Origin: Branchiostoma belcheri
Taxonomy: Eukaryota > Chordata > Leptocardii > Amphioxiformes > Branchiostomatidae
Direction: 5' to 3'
DNA length: 64,000 nt
Assembly: GCF_001625305.1 (NCBI RefSeq)
Contig: NW_017803909.1
Span: 2,545,638-2,609,637, forward strand
In this document: piece after piece, positions 35,411-50,400 of the stretch
Numbering within the stretch: the stretch's first letter is position 1
Layout: each line of letters starts with the position of its first letter
Program-made: the position numbers and the translations under genes
Notes under the pieces: generated by a model
Databases searched by the model: none
Told to the model about the DNA's origin: nothing
What the model saw: the letters and a program-made list of their open reading frames with translations, nothing else

Positions 35411-37337
35411 AATTATATTTGAAGAAACTCATCGTCTTTTATGGACTTCAATAAACATTTACGGGATGAAAGGCTCAGGATGGTCGCTCAGGTACCGGTG
35501 AAGAAGTTTGGGACTAACTAAACATGACGCTTCTCTATAACCACATCAGGGAGAAACATATAAACAGAGCTGCCTGCGTCCTTTCCAACCCTCTCAGTTA
35601 CTGCGATACCGGTAGCACACATCAAAAGACGACCCGTGGATAACCTGTGCGTAGTGTATGATGAGTTATAGATATAAGTTGGACTAACCTGTACGTACCA
35701 CACGCAGAGCTTCATGATTAGTACGGCATCACCCAGAAGTGCTAACAGCCAAGATATGGGACATAAACACACGGCCTCTCCCCGATATATGATCGCCTGC
35801 CCGCCTATAAATACCCCATCCCCGGAGCGCCCGCCCGCCCCACGCCCCCAGCCTGCTGGTAATTGCCCCCTCTTGCCGTGGCGGCGATTTGATGACATGT
35901 ACACTGGTGCCGCTTTCGGCCACATCGCTAATCTATCTTTATCTCGGGTTGATAGGGGTGCCGATAGGTCCCTGGGCCGGGTAGCCGGGTACACGTGGTG
36001 AATACACGGTTATAGTTAGAATACTGAAATTGTATTGCAAGTTATTGCCCTTAGATAGGCTGATTGCAAGTACATGTTAAACATGAAAATAAAAGATGGA
36101 CAACAGGATGGATAACAATATAGTATGCAACTACTAAACACTAAATTCTAACTTATTGGGTTCGACTTCTTTTACCGAGACAGTGGAAGACGAATGATCC
36201 CACTTTTTCTATAATGTGTGGGTTTTGTGATGTTAAGAGGAGAGTAGTTTTCTTTTTATCTGTAAACGTGAAGAACTTAAGATAGATGTGGCCTTAGATA
36301 CAGGAGAAGCCAAGAATCAGAACTATCGGTGAGCGGTACCAAATGAAGTATTGATGACGTTAAGAGTCCAATGGACTGCGCCTTGATAGAATACCGTAAA
36401 AATAGATTTGGAGAGTCTATATACATGTACTGTGTATGCAACCAGAATAAACCCTAACATAGTTCCACTTCAACTTCGCAACATAATTCTGCCATATCTA
36501 CTGCTACTTTCAAGAAGCTAAGATAGAAAATTATACCACTTAGACATAGTGTGTAGTTTATATTTATACTATATAGTCTATAGTATTGCAGGGATTAGAA
36601 AGAGTATTGTTGTCATGGACTAAAACATAAAAGGAACATCGCTGAAGACTTGAGGGCTGTACAAAAGCAATTGTTGTGAACATGGTTAAAAGCCGTTAAG
36701 ACTTTGCTACATTTTAGATTAGTAGATGTTATCTTTTACATTGTATTTATATTACTTCTAAAGTTTCAAAATACACACACCTTCATGATAAAACAAACAC
36801 CAAAGTCAGCCACATTTCCAAAGACCTGTGTGGATGTCAGCAACTTCATTCCAAATGCATCCTCAAATCTCTCCCAAACAACATTCCATCAGAGTCTAGT
36901 TAACGTTCGCAATCAGAAATTGAGATAGATTCCCGTTAACGCCATGCAGGACGAAAGGTCAATGTCGAGCTCACGACTTTCTCGACGTTATCACATTAAG
37001 CATCATTCATGTCCACGGGCCGTCACAAATACCCATTGTATCAGTACGCTAATCTCCTAAGCCAATTTTATGTAGCCAAGCTTCTGAATCGAGGTCTTAT
37101 TTCAGACTCTGACCCTACTTGTAACCTCCGGTAAGACAAACCGACCTTGTTTTGCTCCCAAAGATCGAAAGGGAAATGAGTGATTAGGCCACGGCGCGTC
37201 GTCAATACAGAGTGAAAGTCGAGTCGTTCTGAAGTCCAAAGCGATTCGGAAACTTTGGGAAGGGATGATTGGACCGAGTTACGTGAAGTCAAAACTTAGT
37301 ATTGAATTGAACGTGCTCATGTACGTGCACATGTGCG

Positions 37338-37472
<135 letters not shown>

Positions 37473-40112
37473 AAAAGCATATAGAAAATGCAATCCGTTT
37501 CTGAAGAAAAAGCCAACTTATTGCCAATCCTGATTCCTGGCAAGCAAACTAGTAGTCTAATAGTGTAGGAACTGGCACAGACCAAATATCCAGCCAAATA
37601 AATCATAAGAGGCAGCACCAACAACGTACTAAATGACCAAGCGTTCCAGTGGTACCTTTCTTAGAGCAAAGGTTGCATTTTTCATTGTACAAAAATGCAT
37701 GAATAGACTAGCCTCAGCGCCCCTGTCGTCGTGTGAGATGTTTCTCGCACTCTCCGTATAATCATGGTACCGGTGAACTTTGGCGATGTACACGGTGTAC
37801 CTGCGCCGTGTCCCCGCCATCCATCTCCCGCCCCGCCCGAGCCCCCCGCCTGACCCACCCGCTACGCCTTCACCGTCCCATGAAATTAACTTCGTCTCTA
37901 CTTAATCAAGGAGGATGCGGGGCTGTAGTGTGGCGACTCGGAGGAAGCGCTGTAGTGTCGAGTGTCTGCGGCTCATCTTCAAGAAGAACTGCCTAGGCCT
38001 TATTTTCAAAGCAGAGGTTAATGGAGGAAGATCGTTACCTTTTAAATATGGCCCGTTTTTTTGTCGCTACCCCCACTTTGGAGGGCGAATTGAACCCTCT
38101 CTGACCAATGGATACTGCCTGGCCAATTTAATACTGTCTTTTTGCCACCCTAGGATCTGCTTGAAGATTAAGGGCTTAGGCCTCACGAAGAGCAAGCTAC
38201 TGCTTTAGACAAGTCAATCAAAACGTACGCGTCTATCTTGATATTGGAAATTTGCACTTTGGACAAAACAGTTCTTTGGACCAAGTTCAAGATGAAAAGA
38301 GCAGCATAATGTGAACATTCAGCGTACGGAAGCGCTATCTACCTTAGACCTTGAAACTCTTGCGAAGCTTCCTGTCTCCGATGCCGTGAACACAGTGGCA
38401 GTGAGGTCCAGTCCAGTCTTCTGTTCAATAAAGTTCCAACAAGCCGATAAACGAACCGACTGACGTGGTTCCGACAAGGAACGATCTTCGTCATGGGAAC
38501 GAAATTCTCCCACCATCGACGTGATAAAAAAAAGCTTTAAAAGAGATGAAAACGCCGGTCCGTGAGGAGTTCCACAGTTCCCATAACACTGGCCGCCGTG
38601 TGGTCCAACGGAAGCCGGTTTGTTTGATTTGAACTTCGCCGGATGTTTCCGGGGTGGCCATTGTGTGTTTGGTGCTTATAGCAGACTGCATATGTGATGA
38701 ACGCTGCACGTGAACTGGTAGAACCATTTGTCAAGACGCCTTTAGTCTGTTTGACAGAACGGACTGCAGAATAGATTTTGATGGATGGAGTGTCCGAAAC
38801 TGTTTTTTTCGTCTTTGAGTGAACATCTTGGGGGTTTAGTGTGGCTAAATTGTTCGCTGTAATCTTTATGAGCTAAATTCGTCTGTCATGTTGACAAGGT
38901 TGTTGTGTTGGTGATGTTATAGGTGTCCAAAGGCATCCAATATGCGATTTCAGGGCAGCAAAAGCTGGAAATATTCTGAACAAGGCAATCTTTGTGATCT
39001 TGACACGTACTGCTTCACAGTACAGTATCACATATAAATCATCATTTCATACTTCGGGCATTTAAAACTGCGGAAACAAGCCCCAAGATGAGTCCTTTAT
39101 TTTCTGGGTGGTACCCTAACAATCAGCCCAGGGCTCTTCCATAACCATTTTCCGTCAGAATTTTTGCTCCATAAGGGTTTCCACTTAGTATGTAGATATA
39201 AATGACTAGAATATTGGCTTTGAAAAATCGGGTTTCCAAGCCCTAAAAACTGCACTGGATATGCAGGGAGAAATGTATGCGTCCAAAAAAGGCCGCGTCT
39301 TCCGCCTGTTCGTGTCGTGATGCCAGGCTTAAAACACTAGAGAACGCCACAAAGAACACATAGTTATCGATGTACCAACTTGTGGTACTCACGTATTTAC
39401 GCATCCATCTTGTGCGCAGCTGACGCCCACAGCGCCGCAGTGCCTACCCGGGTAAGTAAAATCTACGGTAAATGCAGCTTTGCGGGCCCGAGATAACACC
39501 TACGCAGCCTCGCCAACACATAAGGCGGAGAGCATCTGTAGTCGAAACACAAGGGGCCAGTAAAGCCGCAATCAAGGCTCCATCAGCCCGGCTTGGTGAA
39601 CCTCAAATGGGAAAATCTAGCCTGTGAATTGAATTCTGCTGAGGGCCTTTTTACATTGAGCCTGGGGTCAGGTTTATCGTTGTTGCCATGGTGCGATCGT
39701 GTTGGAGTGTAAGGCTGTTTCAAACCGTTCCCAGATCGCTTTTTAAAAGAGGTCGTACGTATCGATATAGAATCTGTTGTGCCGCCCTCATGTGGAGATG
39801 TATCAGGTCCCGGTAATTGATAGTACCCCGCGGTCGGTGATCACATCCACCCAAAGGAACAACGATAAGTCATTACTGAGCGATGTAATAGGTGTGCTTA
39901 GGACAGAGGAGGAACTCAATCACCGTCCGCCGTAAGAGGATTTGTGGCTGTCGGTTCGCTGTGATTCGAAGGGTAATAGTGAAGCGATAGCGGGGAAGAT
40001 GGGCATGCACGGCACTTCACTCCAAATTGCAGGAAGAGTAATGTGTGTGTACATTGCTTTTGAATTGATCAAATACCTGGAATTTTAGCAGCAATTCTAA
40101 TTAAGCAGCAAT

Positions 40113-40134
40113 ACACGCACGCACACACACACAC
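40113..40134. repeat. (CA)n microsatellite
   Basis: Short CACG/CA dinucleotide run. Confidence 0.8.
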
Positions 40135-40660
40135 GGACCGCACATGTGGAATGGTTACACGGCTTTTGTCGTTTAGTGTAGGCAGAGACAGTAATTTGAT
40201 GGTGCGTTAAATTGATAAATCAATATATTTTGACGTCTGATGCATCCTAAGACAAATGGCCTTTGCGGCATACAAACATTTCTTCAACGCTTAATGTCCG
40301 AGGGGTACATCAAGGCAGGGAAAGGATCGTCAGAGCTCGTCCGTACCCTCTACACTTCTTGAAATTTAAAGATTCCTTGGAATTATAGACTCCTTGGTTA
40401 ATCTTCTTCTCAGGATGACCTCAGAGTTATCAGTCCTCCATAATTTCCAAGCAGGCGAAGCGTTCGGCGTTAGTTTGTACACGATTTCTAGATCTTGTGG
40501 GAGGCGAACCACCAAAAAGATTGTGTGAGTCGACTCACATGCAATAAAGTGTGTATAAGATAGCCCCGACCACTTCATATCTGCTTTGATATTATTTCAT
40601 GTGTAATACAGTTATTGCAATCAGGCGTTTCCCCCTGAGATGGCAACTGGCGAAGGATAA

Positions 40661-40688
40661 CTCTTCTCTCTCTCTCTCTCTCTCTCTC
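40661..40688. repeat. (CT)n microsatellite
   Basis: Short CT dinucleotide run in intergenic DNA. Confidence 0.9.
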
Positions 40689-43600
40689 CGGGGTCACTAT
40701 CAAAATAGAGGCGGCTTCCTTTTGACATCGCCTTCAGTTACTGACACAGGAATGAATAGCACTTTTGAGAAATGCTACAGAAAAATAATCCGATGTGCGT
40801 CACGCTGTGCTGTGTTAGAGTATCCACATGATGATCGATGAGTAGTTGGAATCCTGTTTTAGTGAGATCTTCACAACGTGATCTCGGTAGTTTTGTCAAC
40901 TATTTGGGCTTATAAGTGTTCCTGGGACTCTGCTACGGCGCGCCAGATGGCCTAACAACAGTACTGCCTCAGCGCCACGCCCTCTCCTTTCATGTGCAGA
41001 ACGACGTAAGAAAACGTGGGGCGTTTACAAGGACATAAAGTGACCCTTCGCAGTTAATCTTCAAGATTATGAGTCAAAGGGGTGATGCCAGAGGCAGGCT
41101 GTTCGCTCATAGTGACGAATTCACCTGGAAGCTTAAAACTAGTCCAATAATATTTTCATTTTCTATTTCACGTTAACCGTTTGAATGCTGAAGGAGACAA
41201 AATGTAGATATCTTACGGTCTTCTGTGAAAAACGACAATGGTAACAGCAAATGTAGAAATGATACAACGATGTACTGATCTGAGTACTAGTATATCTATA
41301 TCTATTTACTTTTATCAAGGGAAGATGAGCTAGGCCAAGCCACTGGTCTGTTTACTTGAATATAAGGAAAGGGACATGGAATACAACAAAAACAATACAC
41401 CGCTCCACCAACGTTAACGATCGGCCCACAAGTCGCTGTTCCCATAAGACAAGTGTCTGTTGGGTGTCGTTCGTTTCGTTCGATACAACGTCACGTTTTG
41501 TTTTATGGCTCGTTATTTAACTTATTTAGAACAGGTGTCATCTCACCAGTAGCGTAGTCGACATACCTGTAGCATTAAATGGAGCGTGGCCAGTATTTCA
41601 TTATACGGCAGTTGTATGTCTTTTTTTCGAAGCCGCAGAGGATACTCGTCCAGTTTTATTCCCTGTAATAGCTTTTTCTGGCGGAATATAGGTCACAGCC
41701 CTTCCAGAGGAAAAAAAATGACCTACTTGTCCACGGGCCTGTGGGAAACAGATGATAAGCATTAAACGCGCAAATGCTTTCCTACCAATATCCCTAAAGA
41801 AGGTCGCAAAGAAAAGACATACCATTTGCTACATATACACCTGTCCACCATTGCTTATAACTTAATCACCAACACAGAATAAATGAGTGGTAGTAGGTAA
41901 TAAAAAGCTGTTTATAAAAGACTCAAAGATCATGTTATGCCAACCCGGCGGCCTCTTATTTAACATAAAGCTACACGGAAGCTCTAAGGTCTCTACCTTT
42001 CACATTTTGAAATGCATTGCGGATGAGCAAAAGACAGTACTCAACAGGAAAGGAGTTGCAGACCTTCGGACGGACTTGTAAAAATGTAATGATTCAGAGG
42101 TGACTGTTGAAGTGTAGCAATAACATAACGCATCGCTGTCTTGCACGAAAAAACTATTAACCTTTAGAAGAAGATCTGGAAATTACTTCAGAGCGACGGT
42201 TCCAAGACGCAACAGTGCTTGCCTTTGCTCTGGATCAATGGGCGCTGCCGTGGTTGAGAAATGACGCCATTAAAACTTAACGAGACATGAAATGTCATGG
42301 GGAATTCAAGAACATGGGTTGTAGGAGAACCCGGTTCTCGGTGTAGGAGTGTGCGCCTTACAGCCAAGGAAATTACTGTAATATTTGGTAGCAGCGTTGC
42401 AGTAAGTGTGGAGAAGGAAAAAAATGAACGATTATGGAACAAGCAGAGAGAATAGATAATGAAAGAGGGAATGGAAGAGAAGGAATCAGCTGAAGTTCTT
42501 GAAGTGACCCGGGGAAAGCAGGCGCGCGCACGCCAGCACACCGTGATGACGACAAGATGTGAACGTTAGCAAGCTTGCAAGAAAAATGCATGCAAAATGC
42601 AAACGATAATCTAGAAGATTTCTAACGTGAAATGTCAGTAGTGGCCGCGGGCATTCACCATTACTCGCTTGGTTCCACCTGCGCGCTTTCTGTTATCGAT
42701 TTCGGACTTCCCCCACCTTTGGTTGTTTTAAAGGTGTGGGTGTAACGTGAACATACCCGGCTGCCGGGATACTACATACAGGTGTGATGAACGGCACTAC
42801 GTACAAGACGTGTCAATGAATATAGAAGTCACAAGTTGGAGGCTACGGCATCAAGGTAGCAATATATGTATATTGCAGTCGGTTTTTATACAAAGATTTC
42901 AATTAACATTGTCCCTCTAGTCTCTACAGCTTTCACTTATCATTATATCAGTGATTCAGTTCGCAATAATCTAAACATCACGTTCTTGGTAAATACTACA
43001 AGTCAGACTTTCACTTCTGATCGATGTTTATGCCATATTGTTATAAATAAATCATTGAATCAACGTGAGCTGAGAAGCGTTGTGTAGAGCAATGACCGTG
43101 AGTACTAGTAATAAAACACACAGAGCTTCTACCTGACCCAGATTCTCAGTTCAGAGAAAGGTGTTCACGTTCGATATTAGCATGAAAGGTTGTTGAAAAA
43201 AAGCTGTTTTCTTACCTTGGTAGAGCGTTATGTTCAGCACTTGTTTTGCCGAAGCTGCGGTGAGTGCTACAGTACAATACGGCTGTGTAGCGAGGATGTG
43301 GGCGCGTGGGTGATTACGGTGTGTGGAGCCGGGAGCCACACCAGCGCGCTCAGTCTGTCAGCGATGAAGGATCGCACCGCCCGAATGTGTGCAGTTGGGC
43401 CAATGCTGGATGGGGCATACCATTTGTACCGGTGTCGTGAGGGGTGTTTCCAAAGCTTAGCAGAAACTTTAGTAACAAAACCTCCGCGCGTGTGTCAGGG
43501 TATTTATCCAAGGAAGTGATGGAGTAATCAGAAGTGATACATTTAACAGACACTTCGAGTTAAAGTAACAGCATCGACAAAATTAAGTCTAGTACTATAG

Positions 43601-44148
43601 TGCAAATAACGTAAAAATGCACACTTAAACTAGCATTATATATTACAGGGGAATGTTCGCAATAAGCTATGGTATTCTTCTCTTCTGAGTGCTATCTGAA
43701 TTCGAACTTGGCGTTAATTATAACTATCGCACCCTCAATGATTGGATACTTGAGCTATATGATTCTTGAAGATCTCGTTCAAGTGGAAACTACTGACGGC
43801 AAAACACCTAGACGTACAGTTCAATTACCAGAGCTCACGTCAATGGGGGTATTATCGGTACTTTTGACGCAGGTGGCACGGGGATGTGTACGTGCGCGCA
43901 ATGCGGAATGATCTTCAATCCCCCTGGAGAAGTCCTTACGTTCGCAAAAGTATCAGAACCGAACACGACTCTCGAAATCTGTTACGTTGCGTAGGAAACG
44001 CGGCTTGATATTTTGACCGGCACAATGAAATTAATTTTCATGTAAAAACAGGAAGAATGTGTAGCGAAGAGATTATCCGTTATTGAAGATGGAAAATGTA
44101 GGATAGATGATCATGACAATAACGCTACGTCTACATGTATGACAGGTG

Positions 44149-44163
44149 TCACCAGAGGGCGCT
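44149..44163 (+). promoter_or_regulatory. CTCF-like motif upstream of TRAPPC8
   Basis: TCACCAGAGGGCGCT fits the CTCF core CCASYAGRKGGC at 11 of 12 positions. It lies about 340 bp upstream of the TRAPPC8 start, between divergent genes, where a boundary element would be plausible. The call rests on motif match only. Confidence 0.35.
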
Positions 44164-44361
44164 TTACTGAAGCTGAGGGTCAAAGGTTAACGTGACGGAA
44201 CACTTTCGCTGGTATTTTGGGGCATCTATTGCTAAAATACTTAAATATATTATATTTTGAAAAACAAAACGTCAAATTTTGCCGTGCATTGTGACATTTT
44301 TATGGCCTTTTTCGTGTTTCTTTCTGTGACGGGGCGTGAACATCCCATAATAGTCTTCTTC

Positions 44362-44373
44362 CAACATGGCGGA
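44362..44373 (+). promoter_or_regulatory. YY1-type motif at the presumed TRAPPC8 5' end
   Basis: CAACATGGCGGA matches the YY1 consensus in the forward orientation, 120 bp upstream of the TRAPPC8 start. In vertebrate TATA-less housekeeping promoters this motif lies at or just downstream of the start site. No TATA box is evident nearby. Confidence 0.5.
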
Positions 44374-44440
44374 CATCGGTGCAAAATTGGCCCAATTTTC
44401 AAGAATGACCTGTCTTCGTGGCGAATTATCGCATGTTTGA
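44366..44440 (+). other. Possible 24-codon uORF in the TRAPPC8 leader
   Basis: The ATG inside the YY1 motif opens a short frame (MADIGAKLAQFSRMTC...) that stops at 44438-44440, 52 bp before the main start. It matters only if transcription starts upstream of 44366. Confidence 0.3.
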
Positions 44441-44492
44441 AGCGCTCTGAACAGATTTTAACGCAGAAAGATAAGTTCAGAAGCATCCGGCA

Positions 44493-47400
44493 ATGGCTAA
44501 GTGTTCTCAGACAGCTCGGGAGTTCATACAGAACGCCTTCGGGCCGGCCGTAGCGGTGCAATGTAGCCCGGATGCTGAACAGGTTTGCCAAAAGAACAAC
44601 CTGTCGTTTGTGGAAATGGTCAGACCTTTCTGCAAACTAACCACGGAAGGTATGTCTACCCTTGTCTTAACAGAATGTCACTCATTTAATTCCAGGATCA
44701 AAAAGTTCAACATCTCATTTTTATTGACAAGCTTACTGATAGTTCACATGATCGTGTCACACCCTGCTGAGGTCAGGTCAGTTCTTATCGATTGGAAAAA
44801 TAGTATGGACATTCCAGACCTTGACCTGATATCAATGTGATTCCTCCCGGAGAAGTTATTACCTTCGTTGGGTTGCAATTGTTTGTTGATGTCGTTTAAG
44901 CACTTTCTATTTGGGGGGTGAGGGATAAAATTTATTAATGCCAACGTAATGTGCAATAGATGAAAATCATAAAAATCATGCACTAAACGATTCACCACTG
45001 AATAGTGTTATTGTGCGTCATTATGATTTGATTACAGAAAAAATGTGTATCAATACAAGTCTCCTGTATTCCAATGATTTATTTTGACAAACATACATTC
45101 AACATCATGCATCATGTACACTCTCATTTTACATTCTGTAATAATGGGGTGTGGCAGTGATGACATTGATGCATATATACTTTCATTTACTAATACCTGA
45201 CTATTTTCAAGTATTTCCTTACCTAAAAACTGTTTTCTGATTAATGTTTGACCTTCTGAAGGCATAAATGTTTGTTTCATTTACTAGTACCCTCCACCCA
45301 CTGACCAATGATATTTCATCCCCCGTACTTGTTATGATTGGTGTCACATCAATCATAAAAAATGAGAATAGAACTTACATTAATGTTGCAATTGGTCTTG
45401 CGACTAATCATGTAATGATGACAGGACCTGACATTCACTGTAATACATATGAGCACCTGGCAGTATGACTGCTACATATACTAGTAGAGGAATCAAAACT
45501 ATGTTTACCACAGGAAAACACATTGTTTTTGCTCTGTTTCCTCTTCTTCTTCTCCAAACCAATAAGGTCATAGATCAATGACCTGAACCATAAGACTGTC
45601 GTTGATGTAACCCAACTAGTGTTGGGTTACATCATGTTGCAATTTTATAGCAGGAGGATGTAGACTTCTGTCTGACCAAATGTATGAATGTGTTAAGAAT
45701 TAACAGAGCGTACCATATGCAATTGTAAACATTAGAGTATAATGTTTATTCTTTGCAAATGTTACCTTTGTAGTTTATTTTAACCTAGAAGTTCTGTTGA
45801 CTCATTGATTTCTATCCTTCCCTTCTAGCCCATGTTCGAGACCCGACCAATCAGGTCCATGTCATCCATAACCTGCGCATCATCATGAGTGAGATGGGCA
45901 GTCAGCAGCCTGTGCCGGCCATGGCCAGGAAAATGCTGAACGACGCGGTGTCCAACACCCAGCCTCAGACTGTGGAGGGCAGCAGGGCAGACTTCATCAC
46001 TGTGGGAGAATATAACCTGCAACTCAACAGTAGGATATTGTTGATATCATTTATTAAGTTTCCAGTAACTGTTGATATCAGGTTATGATCCTATAGAGGT
46101 AGGACTATTGTTAACTGTCATTGTCAAGGTCACACTATGAACCTGTATGACTAAAAATTGTTTCTATGGTCTTTATTGTCTCCTGGTTTTGTTGTTACGT
46201 ATGTGCGTCACTTATTTTGTATGTTGTGCCATGTTTTTCTTTTGTTAGTTTGAAAATCAATAAAAAGAAAGAACTTTACAAAAAACAGTAAGATGTCATT
46301 GTGTAGTCAACATATTGCTACATTGCAATGTCTCTTTTGTCTCCAGGCTCCACCCCCTGGTTTGAAGCCTACAGAGATACTTTCCTCCAGGTGTTGCCAT
46401 TGTCTGACCACGAGTACCTGAGACATCTGGTAGCCTGTATCCTTTTCTGGAGTACTTGTTCTAAGAATGATGATAGCATACTAGGAGACCAGAATTGGAC
46501 AGTGCATAATCACCTGATGAAGGGGTATTCTAAAGTAATGGTTAAAACTTATGCTTCCACAAGAGCCCTATACTGAAAGTTATGATCTGGCCAGAAAAGT
46601 TAGAATCACTGAAGAGGAATTGGAACACTAATGTCTTATAACCCCAAATTATACTGTCTTTTGTCTACAGAACAGCTTTTACTCTATAAATGGTTGGCTG
46701 AAATCCATATAGGAAAGAAGCTATGAAGTTATTTCTTTTTGGATATAGACATAGTACAACTTAGAACAGAATTCCAATTTATTGAAAAAAAAAGTGCTGG
46801 TCCTAGCATTATTATTGCCTATATGCCATGTTCTGCATAAGTACCCAATAATGACATACTGACTGGATTGGTTACAGCCATGTTAGATGTGTAGATCCTG
46901 TTAGGGACATTGTCGTGATTTCATGACTACGCATCCGACTTTCCAGTTCATTACCTAAAGGCCAACCTTCTGTGTAATGGTCTTAGACTTCAGAACTTGA
47001 GACAAATGGACAAACACTTGGATGGTGCCAGGTTGTCTGGCAAGTTTTGTGACTCAGAAATGGATTAGTACTGCTTCTCAAGTCCAAGTGTATTGCAAAT
47101 AGGTTTCGCCCTTGAGCTTAGCTTGATGGATGCACTGTGACAATATTGATTTACCAGTTTCACTGTAATATCTGTATCTCAGGAAAGGCAGATATGCCGG
47201 TCTTTTCAGTGTTTCAGTTCATGTTTTGTTTCAGCTGGTCTCCATGAGGATTACGGAGGAATCACAAGTTAGTAACACTGACACAAGAGAATTATGTCTT
47301 TCCCTGCTCACATATACAGTACAAATGAACAATACTGTCAGTGCTTTAAGTTCATTTTAAGTTTGCACACTACATTGTTCATGCATGGTGTTTTTGCTCT

Positions 47401-50400
47401 TGGTGATGTAAGGGGGAGACGAAATGTTCATGTTGTGATGATTTCACAGAGAAGAGGTCCCTGGGTAGCATGCGTAGTTCAGTGACAGTGGTTAATGGCC
47501 CTGCCTCTGGACTTAGAGGTTTGGAGTTCGAATCCCAGCCATTGTCACTCTTCGGTTGCAGTGTTGCAGTCCTTAGGCTGTGGTCCTATGTTCATTGTGC
47601 TTGTGGAAAAGAGCTACATGTAGGGGAATTTCCCCGGTACAATGAACCTGTAAATACTGTACATAGCATCTACCTTCTAAGTTATGACCAGTGGGAGATT
47701 AGCTCTTGAGTGAGCTAAAGCTGGATCAAAATCACTTTCCTTTCCTTTCATTTTCTTGGGAAAACCATGAACTCAAAACCACCACAAATACTACACGATT
47801 TAAAGACGGTATATAGCATAGAGAATTGGCAAGTAGAATAGTGCACAGAAATCAAGAAGCATATATATAGTACCCTTAACTCGGGGACCCCAGGTGTTTG
47901 TGTGGTGTCCTCCAAGCACACGGACCCTATGGCAGAGTTCACCAGACTGAGTCAGCAGCAGCATGAACTACAGCACACGTCTCAGGCCAAGTACCCCAAG
48001 TGGTTCACTCCCAACACATACAAGTACTACGTACTGCTCCATGATGTAGCAGAGGGAGATGATAGCAGGTGGGTTGTTTTAAACACAAGCTCTCTATTCA
48101 TTACTGTCATTGAGTGTTCTAACTATTCGGCAAAGCTTCTAGCATGTAATCATTGTACTTTGGGGACAGGCATTTTTGTTCACATTATAGTAATTTAGTA
48201 GAATTGAAGTCCTCACACATGATAATACTAATCATCCTGTTTTAGACATAAGATTAAGACAAATTGATTGTAACTTGCAGAAGCAAATACATGTACGGGT
48301 AACATCATATTATGAATATGATTTCCAACTAAAGAATATACTTACCCACTGTACAGCACCAGTCTTTGCCCTGCATTCAACTCAAGCTACGTTTGTAGTT
48401 GATACTATAATAATACTAGTTTCACTGTACAGAAAAAGTTTGAACTCAAGATTGCCATTATTTGCTATGCCAACGAGATATGCTGTAGAATTCCTAACAA
48501 AAGGGGAACCAATTTTATCACCAGAAATGAACCAAAACTGTTGCTAATAGTCTATGCGGGGAAATCTCTGAACGCTATTTGTAGTATCCGATGCATATCC
48601 CTTTGCACAAATTACAAATGTAGCTCATACTCCTGGGGTTGAAGGGTAAAAAAGAAAATCACACTGAATAACAGGCTAAATGAAAAGCCTAGGCCCTCTG
48701 TTATTAGATCTATATACCCATCCAGAAGTATATAGCTGCCCTATTCATTCCTGCAAATTAGCTGACAGTTAGGAAGAAGCCAGGAAACTGGCTTAATCTA
48801 CCTTATTGGTAAGAATGGCGACCTGATAGTCACCTTGACTATATCATTGGATAATTCTTCAATTCCACTTGGTAATGACTGTATGTAATGGGATTGAGTT
48901 GATACCATTATGGAGGATGGAGGGATGGGTTTGGAATACAAATTAAGATACCGAAGGAGATTGTTTTCAAGAAAGAGGAAAACTCAGCTTAGGTCTGTGC
49001 TTAAGTATGATCAAGGTTCATATACACTGTATCATAATTTAAGTTTTACGCCAAGCCATGCCTGTGTCTGAAATTTTTTGTCCCTAAAATTTAAGACGAA
49101 AAATAACCATGGCAACGGGAAAATGTTTCTGGACTATACAAATTTATCTTGTAAAGTGCCTTATCCGTCATTGCATCAATTCCAATAAAACCCTTTTAAA
49201 CTTGACTAAGTCCTTGAGTGCTGATAGCACTTAAAAACATTGTTACTTTTGTTTCTTCCTGCGAGTAATTATTCATGATATGCTTGAGTGCAAACCTGTA
49301 ACGATACCCCTTTAGAACCTGAAAGTTGCAGTTACTGCTGACGTGCCCGTAAGGACGTATTTCATGGGATTTTCCCCGCAAAGGTTGGCCTTCATGGCTA
49401 TCATAAGTTACAGCCATTGTAGCACGGTGGTGAACGTTATAGGCACTTTGTCACTTTTTATCCCACTGCTCATTCTTATCCATTAGAAAGTCAGGAGGTC
49501 CTGCAGAAGTAGAGGTGTAAAAATCAGTTCTGGCATCTCTTTTCATACCACCTTGATATTTATTGGCAATGTTGGCCACACTTAAAAGAGTGGTGGTAAT
49601 TGCTTTGGAAGGCAAGATTGTGTTTCATGTGGATGTTGTGCATAGTATGTGGCATTTTTAAGACACAGTTTTGAAGGGATATTGAGCAAAATCCAGTACA
49701 GCACAGAATGAACCACAGTGGGAATGGATTATTATTACTCCATTAACACGCCTGACAGCAAATGTTTCTACATTTTCTTCTGTAAAGCATCTTAGATACC
49801 AATTGACACAGCCGAGGATTATCTGTGCTATTATCATGCTGTGTTCAGGACATGACTTATTGGATTTACACAGCTTGAGACTGCGTTATCTGAAACTAAT
49901 AAGCAATTTCTTTGCTTATAAAATGAAGTCATATCTGTGAGATAGATCATTCTGTTAGTCAAGTTTGTTCAACCATGATCACTCAAACAGTTTCTCAGCA
50001 TGTTCCAAAATATGTGCAAAGTAAGTTGTTTTTAGCAGTTATGTGCCAATACTTGGCTTAGACTAGAGTTAGAGTCACTCTGGATCACACAGCTGCAGCT
50101 AAGTGTTCTAACAGACAACACAACATTGTGCACGTGAGACTTGGTACATGTACATGTGCTTCAGCTTTTTAGATGTATTTACACAGTTGTTTTTAGCAGT
50201 TACGTGCCAATACTTGGCTTAGACTACAGTTAGAGTCACCTTGGATCACACAGCTAAGTGTTCTAACAGACAACATAACATTGTGAGACTTGGTACATGT
50301 GTTACAGAGCGGAAGAGATCTTCAAAGGCATGAAGTCAAGTTATGGCCAAAATGGCTGCCACTTACTCAAGGTCAACTCGCGACCTCTAACCTCCGCCAA

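Noticed and set aside
35518-35994. 158-codon open frame on the minus strand in the intergenic interval
   Set aside because: Composition is GC-rich and low-complexity in the middle, with no family motif, signal peptide or splice structure; a frame of this length is expected by chance.
42188-42541. 117-codon minus-strand frame with hydrophobic stretches
   Set aside because: No transmembrane pattern consistent with a family, no neighbouring exons; likely chance.
43190-43553. Overlapping frames on both strands near 43.3 kb
   Set aside because: No recognisable motif, start context or splice signals; neither strand stands out.
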